A stretch of 64,000 nt of DNA from SVTX01 sp045612105 (lineage in GTDB: Bacteria; Bacillota; Clostridia; Oscillospirales; CAG-272): assembly GCA_045612105.1 (NCBI GenBank), contig JAZKYL010000074.1, positions 33,254 to 97,253 of the forward strand, in the 5' to 3' direction. A program made the translations under genes and the position numbers. How positions within the stretch are numbered: the stretch's first letter is position 1; each line of letters opens with the position of its first letter. The notes under the pieces were generated by a model. That model saw only the letters and a program-made list of their open reading frames with translations, did not search any database and had not been told where the DNA came from. Below are positions 33,401 to 42,372 of this stretch, one piece after another.

Positions 33401-34714
33401 ATGGCAAACGTAAGCGTAAGTTTTGACAACGTAACGGGCAAAATAAAGCCCATGCACGCCACCAACAATATGGTAACCGTTCCCCGCAATTCCTCCAACG
33501 ACTGGGATGGCAAGATGCAGGCGGCACATATTCCCTACGGGCGCCTTCACGACACAGGCGGAGTTTACGGAGCATCGAGATACGTTGATATTCCCAACGT
33601 GTTCCCGGATTTTGATGCCGACGAAAACGATCCCGCATCCTACGATTTCGCATTCACCGACGTGCTTATCGAAAGAATGGTAAGAAGCGGCGTTATGCCC
33701 TACTACCGCCTCGGCGTTACCATCGAAAACTACGTCGACATCAAGGCATACCGCATCTATCCCCCCAAGGACTTTGCAAAATGGGCACGCATCTGCGAGC
33801 ACATCATCATGCACTACAACGAGGGCTGGGCAGACGGCTTCCATTATAATATCGAGTACTGGGAGATCTGGAACGAGCCCGACAACTACCCCGACATTAA
33901 CGAAAACCAGCTTTGGCGAGGCACGATGGAGGAATTTTTCGAGCTCTACAAGGTTACCGCAAAGCACTTGAAGAGCAGATTTCCGAGCCTTAAGATCGGC
34001 GGCTACGGTTCTTGCGGCTTCTACGCAATGAACAACGTTGACGTTTCCAATCTCGCAAAATCCACCTCCAGAACCGGATATTTCATTGAATTCTTCCACA
34101 AGTTCTTCCAATATGCAAAGGAAAACGAGATCCCGATCGACTTCTTCGATTGGCACACCTACGCGGGACTTAACGACAACATCCTTTTCGCAAGCTATCC
34201 GAGAAAATATCTTGATGAGTACGGCTATCCCAACTGTGAGATCCACGTGGGCGAATGGAACCCCGGAACCGCGCTTCGCGGCACTCTCCAAGATGCCTCC
34301 AACATCCTTTCCACTATGATCGCGCTCCACTCCACTCCCACCGACATGATGCTCTACTACGACTTCAGATACTGGTCAAGCTATTGCGGCGCGGTCAACC
34401 CCCTGAACTTCCAGCCCTTCAAGGCATATTATGCATTCTATACCTTCGGCCAGCTCTATGCTCTCGGCAAGTGCGTCGAATGTGTCTCCGATACCGACGA
34501 GGTCTATGCTCTCGCCGCAACCGATGGAGAGAAGAACGGAATCGCGATAGTCAACCACAAGGCGGAGGAGATCACCGTCAACGTTACAGCTTCGGGGTGC
34601 GAAAGCAACGCAAAAATTTTCGCCGTCGATGAGGAGCACGACTTCAGCGAGATCGAAGACGACCTTGCTTCTCTCTCCATCCCCGCCTACGGCATCAGAT
34701 TTGTTGAAATTTGA
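33401..34714 (+). CDS. GH39-like glycoside hydrolase
   Basis: 437 residues without a signal peptide. A clan GH-A TIM barrel: the acid/base glutamate is in YWEIWNEPDN (about residue 158) and the likely nucleophile is in CEIHVGEWNPG (about 284). The small C-terminal beta domain (from about 365) is usual for GH39 beta-xylosidases and alpha-L-iduronidases. It should cleave oligosaccharides inside the cell after import. The ribosome site AAAAAGGAG is 9 nt upstream. The gene is alone, with a perfect promoter, and nothing nearby fixes the sugar. Confidence 0.85.
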   Translation: MANVSVSFDNVTGKIKPMHATNNMVTVPRNSSNDWDGKMQAAHIPYGRLHDTGGVYGASRYVDIPNVFPDFDADENDPASYDFAFTDVLIERMVRSGVMPYYRLGVTIENYVDIKAYRIYPPKDFAKWARICEHIIMHYNEGWADGFHYNIEYWEIWNEPDNYPDINENQLWRGTMEEFFELYKVTAKHLKSRFPSLKIGGYGSCGFYAMNNVDVSNLAKSTSRTGYFIEFFHKFFQYAKENEIPIDFFDWHTYAGLNDNILFASYPRKYLDEYGYPNCEIHVGEWNPGTALRGTLQDASNILSTMIALHSTPTDMMLYYDFRYWSSYCGAVNPLNFQPFKAYYAFYTFGQLYALGKCVECVSDTDEVYALAATDGEKNGIAIVNHKAEEITVNVTASGCESNAKIFAVDEEHDFSEIEDDLASLSIPAYGIRFVEI

Positions 34715-35196
34715 AAAATAGCGGAAACTAAACAAGGTGTTTATTTCTAAACCTTATGTTGTTAACTTTTGCGATTTTTGACGCTGTAATTTGTCCTTTT
34801 GAAGCATTTTTAAAGCATTTTGACGTTTTTGAGCGTTTGCGCCGGAGAGCCATAAGCACACAAAAAAAGCCGCAAAAGCGAGCAGAAAGCAGCCGCCAAG
34901 GTGGGCTAAAGGGACTGCAAAAGCGAGCCGAAAGCAGTGGCGGTGAGCTTAGGACCTATGCCATCGGAGAACACAAAGCAGTCGCGACAGTGCCACGGAG
35001 ATTGTCTTGAGTTGTGTCTAAACACGTCAATAGAGACATTATAATATAATTGGAAGATTTTCGTTTCGGTCAGGGCGCCATTTTGCATCACGACAGCTCA
35101 AACCGTCATATTTAACAATTTTCGCACCAAAAAACACCGATTTTATAGCGATAAAGCAAAAAATTCGAGGCATCACAAAAAAATAATCAAAATCTA
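34715..35196. other. Gene-free stretch with a 45-nt direct duplication
   Basis: No supported gene. An open frame at 34756-35010 exists but only reads across a direct repeat and lacks a ribosome site. The repeat is annotated at 34872-34960. Confidence 0.5.
34872..34960 (+). repeat. Imperfect direct duplication, period 45
   Basis: GCAAAAGCGAGCAGAAAGC at 34872 recurs with one change at 34917, and the following bases (GCCGCCAAGGTGGGC versus TGGCGGTGAGC) diverge. Probably a degraded repeat element. Confidence 0.6.
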
Positions 35197-35225
35197 TTGA
35201 CAAACTCAAAAAAAAGTGATACAAT
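35197..35225 (+). promoter_or_regulatory. Promoter of acidic micropeptide 1
   Basis: TTGACA at 35197-35202, 17-nt spacer, TACAAT at 35220-35225. Confidence 0.88.
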
Positions 35226-35291
35226 ACAATCCAGATAGGTATTTACACTGCGGTGCATTATCATCGCAATCATAAAAAGGAGATAACTACC

Positions 35292-35414
35292 ATGAACAAG
35301 TTTGCATACGAGATGCCCGAGATCAAGTTCGAACTCGTTGACGAAGACATCATCACCGGCAGCTTCATAGACGATGAAACCGTTGTTGGTGGCGACATCG
35401 AAGATTTCGAATAA
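35292..35414 (+). CDS. Acidic 40-residue peptide, copy 1
   Basis: The peptide starts MNKFAYEMPEIKFELVDED, continues with IITGSF and ends in a Gly/Asp/Glu-rich tail (GGDIEDFE). It is strongly acidic. The gene has a complete set of signals: promoter 67 nt upstream, AAAAGGAG 10 nt before the ATG, and an intrinsic terminator 22 nt after the stop codon. The pattern YExPE followed by DI(I/V)TxS is shared with the peptide at 42031. Similar short ORFs with a Y-x-x-P-E start are, to my knowledge, widespread and unexplained in Clostridia; some resemble peptide precursors. No modifying enzyme is adjacent. Confidence 0.75.
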   Translation: MNKFAYEMPEIKFELVDEDIITGSFIDDETVVGGDIEDFE

Positions 35415-35433
35415 TTTGATCAAATAAATCAGA

Positions 35434-35461
35434 AGCCGCCCAAGTGGCGGTTTTTGATTTT
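35434..35461 (+). terminator. Terminator of acidic micropeptide 1
   Basis: CCGCC / GGCGG with a 5-nt loop, then TTTTTGATTTT. Confidence 0.8.
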
Positions 35462-35462
35462 A

Positions 35463-35616
35463 TGTCAGCTCAAGCCGATTCGTTCTCGGATAAGCTTAAG
35501 CCAATCCCCAGGCAAGCGCAATACAATTTTCGGATAACCTTAAGCCATTTCTCGGATAAGTGCAAGATAATTCTTGGAAGAGCGCAAGGTAATTCTCAAG
35601 AAAGTGCAAGCCACAA
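35463..35616 (+). repeat. Diverged tandem array, exact 22-nt period
   Basis: Six units beginning at 35485, 35507, 35529, 35551, 35573 and 35595 are each 22 nt, preceded by a partial unit. The consensus is close to CTCGGATAAGYGCAAGCYAA with TT at the end; AAG near the middle is the most conserved core. The period is not a multiple of three, so coding is excluded. There are no spacers, so it is not a CRISPR array. Confidence 0.8.
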
Positions 35617-35631
35617 GTCCAACGTAAAACA

Positions 35632-35668
35632 TCGTCCTCCCCGGGCGACGTTTTTGTTTTTTAACACA
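35632..35668 (+). terminator. Terminator-like hairpin after the tandem array
   Basis: CGTC..GACG stem with a GC-rich loop, followed by TTTTTGTTTTTT. It closes the segment holding the 22-nt repeats. Confidence 0.55.
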
Positions 35669-35797
35669 TTTTTACAGCTTTCGGCATTATATATTATAAT
35701 GAATGAAGAAAAAATAGCCAAAGTGTCAAAAAACACGCTTGATTTTTGTTCAAAACGCCAAAAATCATTTCATTATATTTATATATAAACAAAACTC

Positions 35798-35826
35798 TTG
35801 ACAAAATCAGGGGGTTGTGCTATAAT
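35798..35826 (+). promoter_or_regulatory. Consensus promoter of the 2005-residue protein gene
   Basis: TTGACA at 35798-35803, exactly 17 nt, TATAAT at 35821-35826. The leader of about 100 nt contains a CCTTCG/CGAAGG hairpin. Confidence 0.92.
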
Positions 35827-35934
35827 TTACAATGGAATAATGGCTAACTGCCTTCGAAGAGCCAACGAAGGAAAAAGTAAGCTTCCTAATCCCCCTCATT
35901 GAGGGTGAAAAAAACATATAGAAGGAGAAAATCT

Positions 35935-38900
35935 ATGAAAATCACTTCAATTTTCAAGAAGACAGCTGTTTTCGCTACGGCAACGCTGTTGGTTCTGATC
36001 ATGGTGCTTTCTTTGGTGCCTATGGCATCCGCAACAGAAGCCGACGGATTTGATACCTACAGAATTACCGAGGAAGGCTTCGCTGGCCACGGCGAAAAGC
36101 TGTCTGCTATGAATGTTTCCCAGTCGGGAAGCATCACCATGCTGTTCTATTTCACCGGACTCGAGAGCTTCTCGAACAGTGACTACCTCAAGGTCACCGT
36201 TCCCCAGCAGGATGACACTACCAAGACCGTCATCTACATGAAGAATGACCTCGATTACGATGAAACAAAAGCAAGATGGCTTGTAAAGGTACCCGTTGCA
36301 GCGGCTCAGCAGACGGACCTTGTAGGCCTTCAGTGGGTAAAGAACGGAGTAGAAGGTAAGCTCCGCGAATACTCCGTAAAGTATTATGCTGATAAGGTAC
36401 TCGAAAAGGCTGCTGCAGGCGATAAAACCTTCGCTTCTCAGGTAAACAACATCATCAGCATGCTCAACTACGGCTCCATGGCTCAGAAGCTGTTTGGTCA
36501 CAACGCAATCAACCTTGCAAACAAGGGTCTGTTTACCGAAGCAAACCCCATCGACAACATGCTCCCCGAGAACATGTACGATGCTCCCGAAAGCGTTGCT
36601 CCCGTTGAGGAAAGCGACGTTGACTTCCTTGGAGCTCAGGCTTACCTCCAGGACAACATCAAGCTGCGTGTGTACTTCACCGCTCCCGATGGTGCTGTTG
36701 CTAACGTTTACAAGGCAGGCACACTTGTTGCTGAAAACGTTAACATCTACGATGTCAACGGAACCAAGTACGTTGACATTCACAACATTGCGGCTCACAA
36801 CTTTGCGACAGCGTACACCGTAGAGGTCAATGGTACTTCTTGGACCTACAGCGTTCTTGCGTACGCTAAGGATATGGTTGAGGACTACAAGTCCTCCGCT
36901 GAGCAGAAGAATGCCGCAAAGGCACTCTATCTCTACTACGCGTGGACCAAGAACTACGCTGACAGCAGCTACGTTCCCGGTCTCGGTGCAGAATGTGAAC
37001 ACGGCCGTTCTTTCGTATACAACGCAAAGGTTTACTGCTCCGATTGCGGCACAGAGGTTACAACCAAGGTTGGACTCGTTGCTGAGCCCATCGAGCTTGT
37101 AGCAGGCGTAGCAACCGACGTCACCTTCACCCTCAACATTGCAGGTGCGGTTGATATCAAGTCCCTTGTAGTTACCCTTGCGGGCGAAGGCGTTACTCTT
37201 GCGTACGTTGAAGATTCCCTTGTCCCCGGCACGATCGGCGACTGGGAAGGCACGGCTGCTCTTAACATCGTTCTTGACTCAAGCGAAGCTGTTGTAGAGA
37301 ATTGCGTTCTCGCAACCGTTACTTATACTGTAACCGCTGCAGAGACAGGTACATATAAGATCTATCCTATCGTAAGAGAAGCTTTCAATGGAAATGGCGA
37401 TGATATCGCTGATACTCTTACAGAAGCATACGTTGTTGTTGAGGCTAAGCCCGTTAATTGTGAAGAAGAAGCTCACGATTACAAATACGACAACGTTACC
37501 GATACCAAGCACAGAGCTTACTGTGACGCATGTCAGACAGTATTTGAAGTAGCAGATCACGAGCTCTCCGCATGGGAGCCCGTAAAGGAGGCTGAGGGCG
37601 GCAAGGTAACCGGCGAGCTCTTCGAAACAAGAGAATGTGCTTGTGGTTACGGCGAAAGAAGAGAAGTATACTACAAGAACAATATCGACTCCGTAAAGGT
37701 TAACGATACTGTTATCAACCCCTATACCGGTAATACGGATCAGACCGCGGGCGTCATCTTCCACAAGGATCCCGGCTACGCAACCTTCGTTATCACTCCC
37801 GAGAACTTTGTCGACAAGAACGGCAACGCTCTCACCTTCAAGGACACCGACTCCTTCAAGACAGGCGGTTGGTTCGCAGTAAACGGTGGTGTTGAAAGAT
37901 ACGTTATTAAGATCAATGACGGCGAGTGGAAGACCCTTTCGGGCACTCCCGGCTCCACCAAGCCCGAAGATACCGAAGGTATCGGCGCTGCTATCAACAA
38001 TAACGCTAACATCACCGACAAGGTTAACTCTCACAACAACTCTGCTTATCAGAACGGTCTTACGTTCAGCGATCTTGAAGCATACGCTAACCAGACCATC
38101 ACTGTTACTCTCGGTGCTGTTCCCGCTAACAACCCCGGAACCGCAGAGAACCCCAATGTTCTCATTACTGCGGTTGTTGAAGACTTCCCTGTAATCTGTA
38201 CTCACCTCTCTCAGAACGCAGCTTCTGTCGAGGCTACCAACGATCCCACAGTATTCAACGCAACTTGTGCTTGCGGCGAAACTTATACAACCAGCGACGT
38301 TAACGACGAGCTTCTCAAGATGTTCGACGCTGACGAGATTCTTACCAGAACCACAGGTCACAACAAAGCTTACTCTACAACCAAGATGACCGAAGACGGT
38401 CTCGACTTCGTTCGCTTTGAGCTTCTGGCTGATAAGACCGCAGATAGTGAATACCTCTGGTACTTTGTCGACAACGCCTCCACTACCGCTCCTAAGCTTA
38501 CCAACAACAGTATGAGCGATCTCTTTATGATCGTTTACAGAGCAAGCGAGAGCTATCCTTCTGGCCTTACAATGTTTGTAAATCAGACCAAATATGTAAG
38601 TACCTCTAAAACTGCCGTAGATAATAGCGAATGGAACGTTTTGCTCTTCGACCTCTCCTCTTTGGATGGATACGACGACACTCTCGGCTACATAACGAAT
38701 ATGCGTCTCGACATCTTTGATGCTGGTAAGATCTCGGCCGGCGCGACATTCGATATCGCGTATATGGGCTTCTTCAAGGACGCTGACCACGCTATGAACA
38801 ACTACAAGTTGGCAGTTGACAAGTATGCTCCCCTTGAAACACCCTTCCATATAAACCTTGATGGTTTCTTGGTAGACGATGTTCAGTTCAAGGGCACTTC

Positions 38901-41900
38901 CGCTGTTATCAACGCGGGCGGAACCGAAAGAATTGTCGAGATCGACCTTGCCAATACAACCATCGGCACCACTAACAGCTCCCTTAAATTCCGCGGCTGG
39001 CTCGCTATTCCTTCCGGCGGTAAGAGCATCGACTACCGTATCATAGATGATGAAGGTAATGCAAGTGAACTCAGGCACTACCTCGTACCCGCCTCGGTGA
39101 CCGCAGAGAGCGGCATTGGCAAAGCTGGTATAAGCCTTATGTATGGCGACGGACGTTTGGCAGGTGCTGCGTTCCAGAGCACAAACAACACCTTCGATCT
39201 CTCCGGATATGATGGTCAGACTGTAACTATTGAGGTCGTTCTTACCAACTACTGGGGTCAGACTACTACAATTCTTAAGGTTTACAACGTTACTGTTCCC
39301 AATTGCGCAAACCACGTTCTCGTAGACGTTGAAGCTAAGGCTTCCACTTGTACTACTGCAGGTAACGAGGCTTACAAGACCTGTAACACCTGCGGCAGAA
39401 TCTACGATACTAACGAAGTAGAGCTCAACGCTATTCCCACTCTTGAGCTTGATCTCGAGGCTCACAGCTTCGTTGACAAGGCTTACACCGCTCCTACAAC
39501 TACCGAAGCAGGTTGGGAAGCTCACACCGCATGTGAATACGGCTGCGGCAAGGCTTGGGACGCTATGGGCAACGAGATCGAAGTTCCCACTATCGATAAG
39601 ATAGTTCCCACTACCAACAAGTACTATGGCTACGACGCACTCTCTAAGGTTCTCGTAGGCGGTTCTGAGGGCTCCTTGTGGGCAGACAACGCTCCTTCGG
39701 CTGACAGAACCTACGTAAGATACGCAAGAGCAGGTCAGTCCAGCGACGGTTACATTAACTTTATGGCATCCAACAAGGCAGTTACCGGTCAGTATATGAT
39801 AATCAAGTACAGAACAGACTCCACCACAAGCAGTGAGGTCTGGGCTAACACTACCGCAAACGGTCACAGCGGCGGTAAGGCAAACTTTGGCATGACCTTC
39901 AATCGCGACGGTGAATGGCATGTCGAAGTCTTCAACCTCGCGGAGAAGATCCCCTCTTACGTTGTAGCTGCTGAAGACGGAACCTACACCATTCAGTGGG
40001 CTCGTATAGATATCCTTAACAACAGCCTTACCAAGGGTTATTTCGACGTTGCTTATATCGCATTCGCAGACGACGTTTCCAAGTTTGCTTCCATTATGCA
40101 GGACGGCGACCAGGCACTTTGCTCTCACCTTGTAGAAGATGACGCTGTATGGGCAGTTGACGCGAATGATCCTATGTTCGAGAAGACCGACTGTATCATC
40201 TGCGGCGGCAAGGCTTCGAGATACGCATCGACCACTTCCGCAGGTCTCCACATCTTCACTCCCGACGTTATGGTCAACAAGACCGGAACGAGTGTGAAGC
40301 CCACGCTTATGTTCAGCGAGAACGGTATGCCTTACATCAACGTTACCGCGGCAAAGGCTTCGGGTGAGGAAACTACTCACCTCTTCCAGGATACCGCTAA
40401 CCCGATTCCCGGAAGCAAGCTCGGAAAGTACGTAGGTATTCTTTACAGAAACGACCACAGCGAGCAGATCCAGATCGTCCTTGACGGTAAGCTCGGCGCT
40501 GTTCAGGCAGGCGTTAAGAATTTCTCCAACGTAAATACAAACGGTGCTTGGAAGTTTGAAATTGTCGACGTATCTACGGCATTCTCCGGAACCAACGCGA
40601 ACGGAGAAGCATACGGCTACGACGGCTCTCAGCTTACCGCGTTCCGTATCGACTACTTTAACCATTCGAGAACTATAGGTGACACAGTTGACATTGCATT
40701 CTTGGCATTCTTCAGCGACGCTGCAGAGGCTTATGCTTACTACGCACAGTACGTTAAGGCATATGAGATCAACTGTGAGCACTTCACTACTACCACCACA
40801 TTTGATAGCAATACACAGCTTATCACAACCACCTGTGACGCTTGCGGTACAGTAACAGCAACCAAGGCTTGCGATCATTCTGACGTTACCTCCGCATGGG
40901 ATAGCGCACAGGAGCTCTATACCTTCACTTGTGATTATTGCGGCAAAGTGGAAACCAGCGATATGATCTACAAGACCGAGGCTATAACCGATGCTGCAAG
41001 CGTTGGTTCCTCCGAAAACTTCCTCACCGCAACTACCAAAACCGAAGACGGCGAGACCTTTATTAGATATACCGCGAGCGAAACAGATAAAACGGATCTT
41101 TATTTCTATCCCTACAGAAACGGCTCCGTTGTAACCGGTAAGTACATGGTCATTAAGTACAGAGTATCTAACGGCGGTACTAACCTGGGTACAGGACAGA
41201 TATTCGCAAGTAGTGCCGCAACCACAGTAAATGCCGGCGCCACCGGAACGAACCAGAACTCTGCATCATCAGTATGGATCGATGGCGGCGAATGGCACAC
41301 CATGATAATTCAGCCTAAGGAGGCTAACGTTTCCTTCACAGCTAATGCGGACGGAACCTATTCTTGGCGTTACCTCCGAATCAATGTCAACAATATCAAG
41401 GCAGGCAACTACGTAGATATCGCCGAGATCGCATTTGCCGATAACGAAGAGGCTGCTAAGTGCTACGCTTACAAGAACGATTCCACGGTATTTTTCACTA
41501 ATAACCTTGACTTCGTTGAAATTGACAACGTAAGAACCGGTGACGCGGGCAGCGGCGGTGCAGAAAAGCCCAAGGTTGTCGACCTTTCCGGCAAGACCAT
41601 AACCAATGCCGCTACCAGCCTCGAGCTTGGTGGATGGTGCGTAACTCCCGGCGGTGTTGCTGCATACAAGCTTCGCGTAACAAGCATTGACGGTGTTGCA
41701 GTTGATAACCCTGAGCTTATTAATTGGGCGAAAGCAACAACTATCAGCGCAACTGATGCAGTGACAAAGCAGGGTACGAACAGAGGCTTTACCACAAATT
41801 GCAGACTTGGCGCGAGATACTCTGAAACCGTTGTAAATCTCAGTGCTTGGGCAGGACATACCATTAACTTTGAGATCGTTATTGTTACCAACTACGGTGT

Positions 41901-41952
41901 CGAAGTAACTATTATTCAGATTAACAACGTTACCCTTCCCGCAGCTGAATAA
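35935..41952 (+). CDS. Very large secreted protein with Cys-pair motifs, cohesin-like domain and repeated binding-like modules
   Basis: 2005 residues. Signal peptide MKITSIFKKTAVFATATLLV, cleavage after SASA-like PMASA near 37. A conserved N-terminal region (about 40-350) is followed by short double-Cys segments near 353, 508, 755, 1124, 1396, 1615 and 1645, each a C(E/T/S)H or CxxC pair resembling small metal ribbons. A cohesin-like strand pattern lies at about 378-505 (VGLVAEPIELVAG, VDIKSLVVTL, NCVLATVTY). From about 800 on, jelly-roll-like modules recur with GKYMVIKYR, EWHxxxFxL, LRIDxFN and DIAYIAFF, similar to those in the 1558-residue protein. There is no membrane anchor or LPxTG. The start is ATG 35935 with GAAGGAG upstream. 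Probably an extracellular glycan-binding or scaffold protein. Confidence 0.85.
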   Translation: MKITSIFKKTAVFATATLLVLIMVLSLVPMASATEADGFDTYRITEEGFAGHGEKLSAMNVSQSGSITMLFYFTGLESFSNSDYLKVTVPQQDDTTKTVIYMKNDLDYDETKARWLVKVPVAAAQQTDLVGLQWVKNGVEGKLREYSVKYYADKVLEKAAAGDKTFASQVNNIISMLNYGSMAQKLFGHNAINLANKGLFTEANPIDNMLPENMYDAPESVAPVEESDVDFLGAQAYLQDNIKLRVYFTAPDGAVANVYKAGTLVAENVNIYDVNGTKYVDIHNIAAHNFATAYTVEVNGTSWTYSVLAYAKDMVEDYKSSAEQKNAAKALYLYYAWTKNYADSSYVPGLGAECEHGRSFVYNAKVYCSDCGTEVTTKVGLVAEPIELVAGVATDVTFTLNIAGAVDIKSLVVTLAGEGVTLAYVEDSLVPGTIGDWEGTAALNIVLDSSEAVVENCVLATVTYTVTAAETGTYKIYPIVREAFNGNGDDIADTLTEAYVVVEAKPVNCEEEAHDYKYDNVTDTKHRAYCDACQTVFEVADHELSAWEPVKEAEGGKVTGELFETRECACGYGERREVYYKNNIDSVKVNDTVINPYTGNTDQTAGVIFHKDPGYATFVITPENFVDKNGNALTFKDTDSFKTGGWFAVNGGVERYVIKINDGEWKTLSGTPGSTKPEDTEGIGAAINNNANITDKVNSHNNSAYQNGLTFSDLEAYANQTITVTLGAVPANNPGTAENPNVLITAVVEDFPVICTHLSQNAASVEATNDPTVFNATCACGETYTTSDVNDELLKMFDADEILTRTTGHNKAYSTTKMTEDGLDFVRFELLADKTADSEYLWYFVDNASTTAPKLTNNSMSDLFMIVYRASESYPSGLTMFVNQTKYVSTSKTAVDNSEWNVLLFDLSSLDGYDDTLGYITNMRLDIFDAGKISAGATFDIAYMGFFKDADHAMNNYKLAVDKYAPLETPFHINLDGFLVDDVQFKGTSAVINAGGTERIVEIDLANTTIGTTNSSLKFRGWLAIPSGGKSIDYRIIDDEGNASELRHYLVPASVTAESGIGKAGISLMYGDGRLAGAAFQSTNNTFDLSGYDGQTVTIEVVLTNYWGQTTTILKVYNVTVPNCANHVLVDVEAKASTCTTAGNEAYKTCNTCGRIYDTNEVELNAIPTLELDLEAHSFVDKAYTAPTTTEAGWEAHTACEYGCGKAWDAMGNEIEVPTIDKIVPTTNKYYGYDALSKVLVGGSEGSLWADNAPSADRTYVRYARAGQSSDGYINFMASNKAVTGQYMIIKYRTDSTTSSEVWANTTANGHSGGKANFGMTFNRDGEWHVEVFNLAEKIPSYVVAAEDGTYTIQWARIDILNNSLTKGYFDVAYIAFADDVSKFASIMQDGDQALCSHLVEDDAVWAVDANDPMFEKTDCIICGGKASRYASTTSAGLHIFTPDVMVNKTGTSVKPTLMFSENGMPYINVTAAKASGEETTHLFQDTANPIPGSKLGKYVGILYRNDHSEQIQIVLDGKLGAVQAGVKNFSNVNTNGAWKFEIVDVSTAFSGTNANGEAYGYDGSQLTAFRIDYFNHSRTIGDTVDIAFLAFFSDAAEAYAYYAQYVKAYEINCEHFTTTTTFDSNTQLITTTCDACGTVTATKACDHSDVTSAWDSAQELYTFTCDYCGKVETSDMIYKTEAITDAASVGSSENFLTATTKTEDGETFIRYTASETDKTDLYFYPYRNGSVVTGKYMVIKYRVSNGGTNLGTGQIFASSAATTVNAGATGTNQNSASSVWIDGGEWHTMIIQPKEANVSFTANADGTYSWRYLRINVNNIKAGNYVDIAEIAFADNEEAAKCYAYKNDSTVFFTNNLDFVEIDNVRTGDAGSGGAEKPKVVDLSGKTITNAATSLELGGWCVTPGGVAAYKLRVTSIDGVAVDNPELINWAKATTISATDAVTKQGTNRGFTTNCRLGARYSETVVNLSAWAGHTINFEIVIVTNYGVEVTIIQINNVTLPAAE

Positions 41953-41985
41953 TTAAAAATTATCGGCTGAAAACACAAAAATAAT

Positions 41986-42009
41986 CCCCACGGGAAATTT
42001 CCCGTGGGG
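41986..42009 (+). repeat. 24-bp perfect palindrome
   Basis: CCCCACGGGAAATTTCCCGTGGGG has no unpaired loop in the DNA. It follows the giant gene but lacks a T-run, so mRNA from that gene may read on into the small peptide gene at 42031. Confidence 0.8.
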
Positions 42010-42030
42010 TAGAAAGAAAGTCAGATTATT

Positions 42031-42159
42031 ATGAATAAAAAATTTCCTTATGAAGAGCCCGAATTTCTTCTATTCGAGGTTTTGACTGATATCGTCACTT
42101 TTAGTAATGAACAAGAATCAGAAGACGACGATTGGGGAATGGGATTTATTCCAATATGA
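42031..42159 (+). CDS. Acidic 42-residue peptide, copy 2
   Basis: Starts MNKKFPYEEPEFLLFEV, continues TDIVTFS, then an acidic run (QESEDDDW) and ends in a hydrophobic GFIPI. The first 28 residues align with the peptide at 35292: MNK, F-x-YE-x-PE, and D-I-(I/V)-T-x-S. The ribosome site is weak (AGAAAG about 13 nt upstream) and no promoter is obvious, so it is probably read through from the giant gene upstream. A strong terminator follows. Homology between the two peptides is the main reason for calling it. Confidence 0.65.
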   Translation: MNKKFPYEEPEFLLFEVLTDIVTFSNEQESEDDDWGMGFIPI

Positions 42160-42181
42160 TTTGGAGTTCTTTGAATAATTG

Positions 42182-42216
42182 AAAAAACCCACGGAAGAGA
42201 TTCCGTGGGTTTTTTG
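42182..42216 (+). terminator. Terminator of giant gene/peptide 2 unit
   Basis: AAAAAACCCACGGAA / TTCCGTGGGTTTTTT with a 4-nt loop. Confidence 0.95.
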
Positions 42217-42263
42217 TGGAAAAAGTTTAAATTATAACAGTGAAAATTTTGAAAATCGTTTGT

Positions 42264-42304
42264 TAAAAACTACTCATCCACCGCTGCGGCGGTGGATGAG
42301 TAGT
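42264..42304 (-). terminator. Terminator of serA
   Basis: A 16-bp perfect stem ACTACTCATCCACCGC with a 4-nt loop; on the minus strand TTTTTAAC follows. Confidence 0.75.
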
Positions 42305-42372
42305 CTCGTTGCAATTTCAACCGATTCGACAGATCAAAATTTGATGCGTTGAATGAATGTTTATATTTCTTA

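Noticed and set aside
34756..35010. 84-residue ORF in the gap after the GH39-like gene
   Set aside because: It reads through a direct repeat, has no ribosome site or promoter, and its Lys/Arg/Ser-rich product resembles translated repeat DNA.
35463..35616. CRISPR array
   Set aside because: The units are directly abutting without spacers, are diverged, and no cas gene is in the window.
37279..40878. 1199-residue open frame antisense to the giant gene
   Set aside because: It mirrors the codon bias of the sense gene, has no ribosome site or promoter, and looks like a random Cys/Val/Ser-rich product. The sense frame has signal peptide, promoter and terminator.
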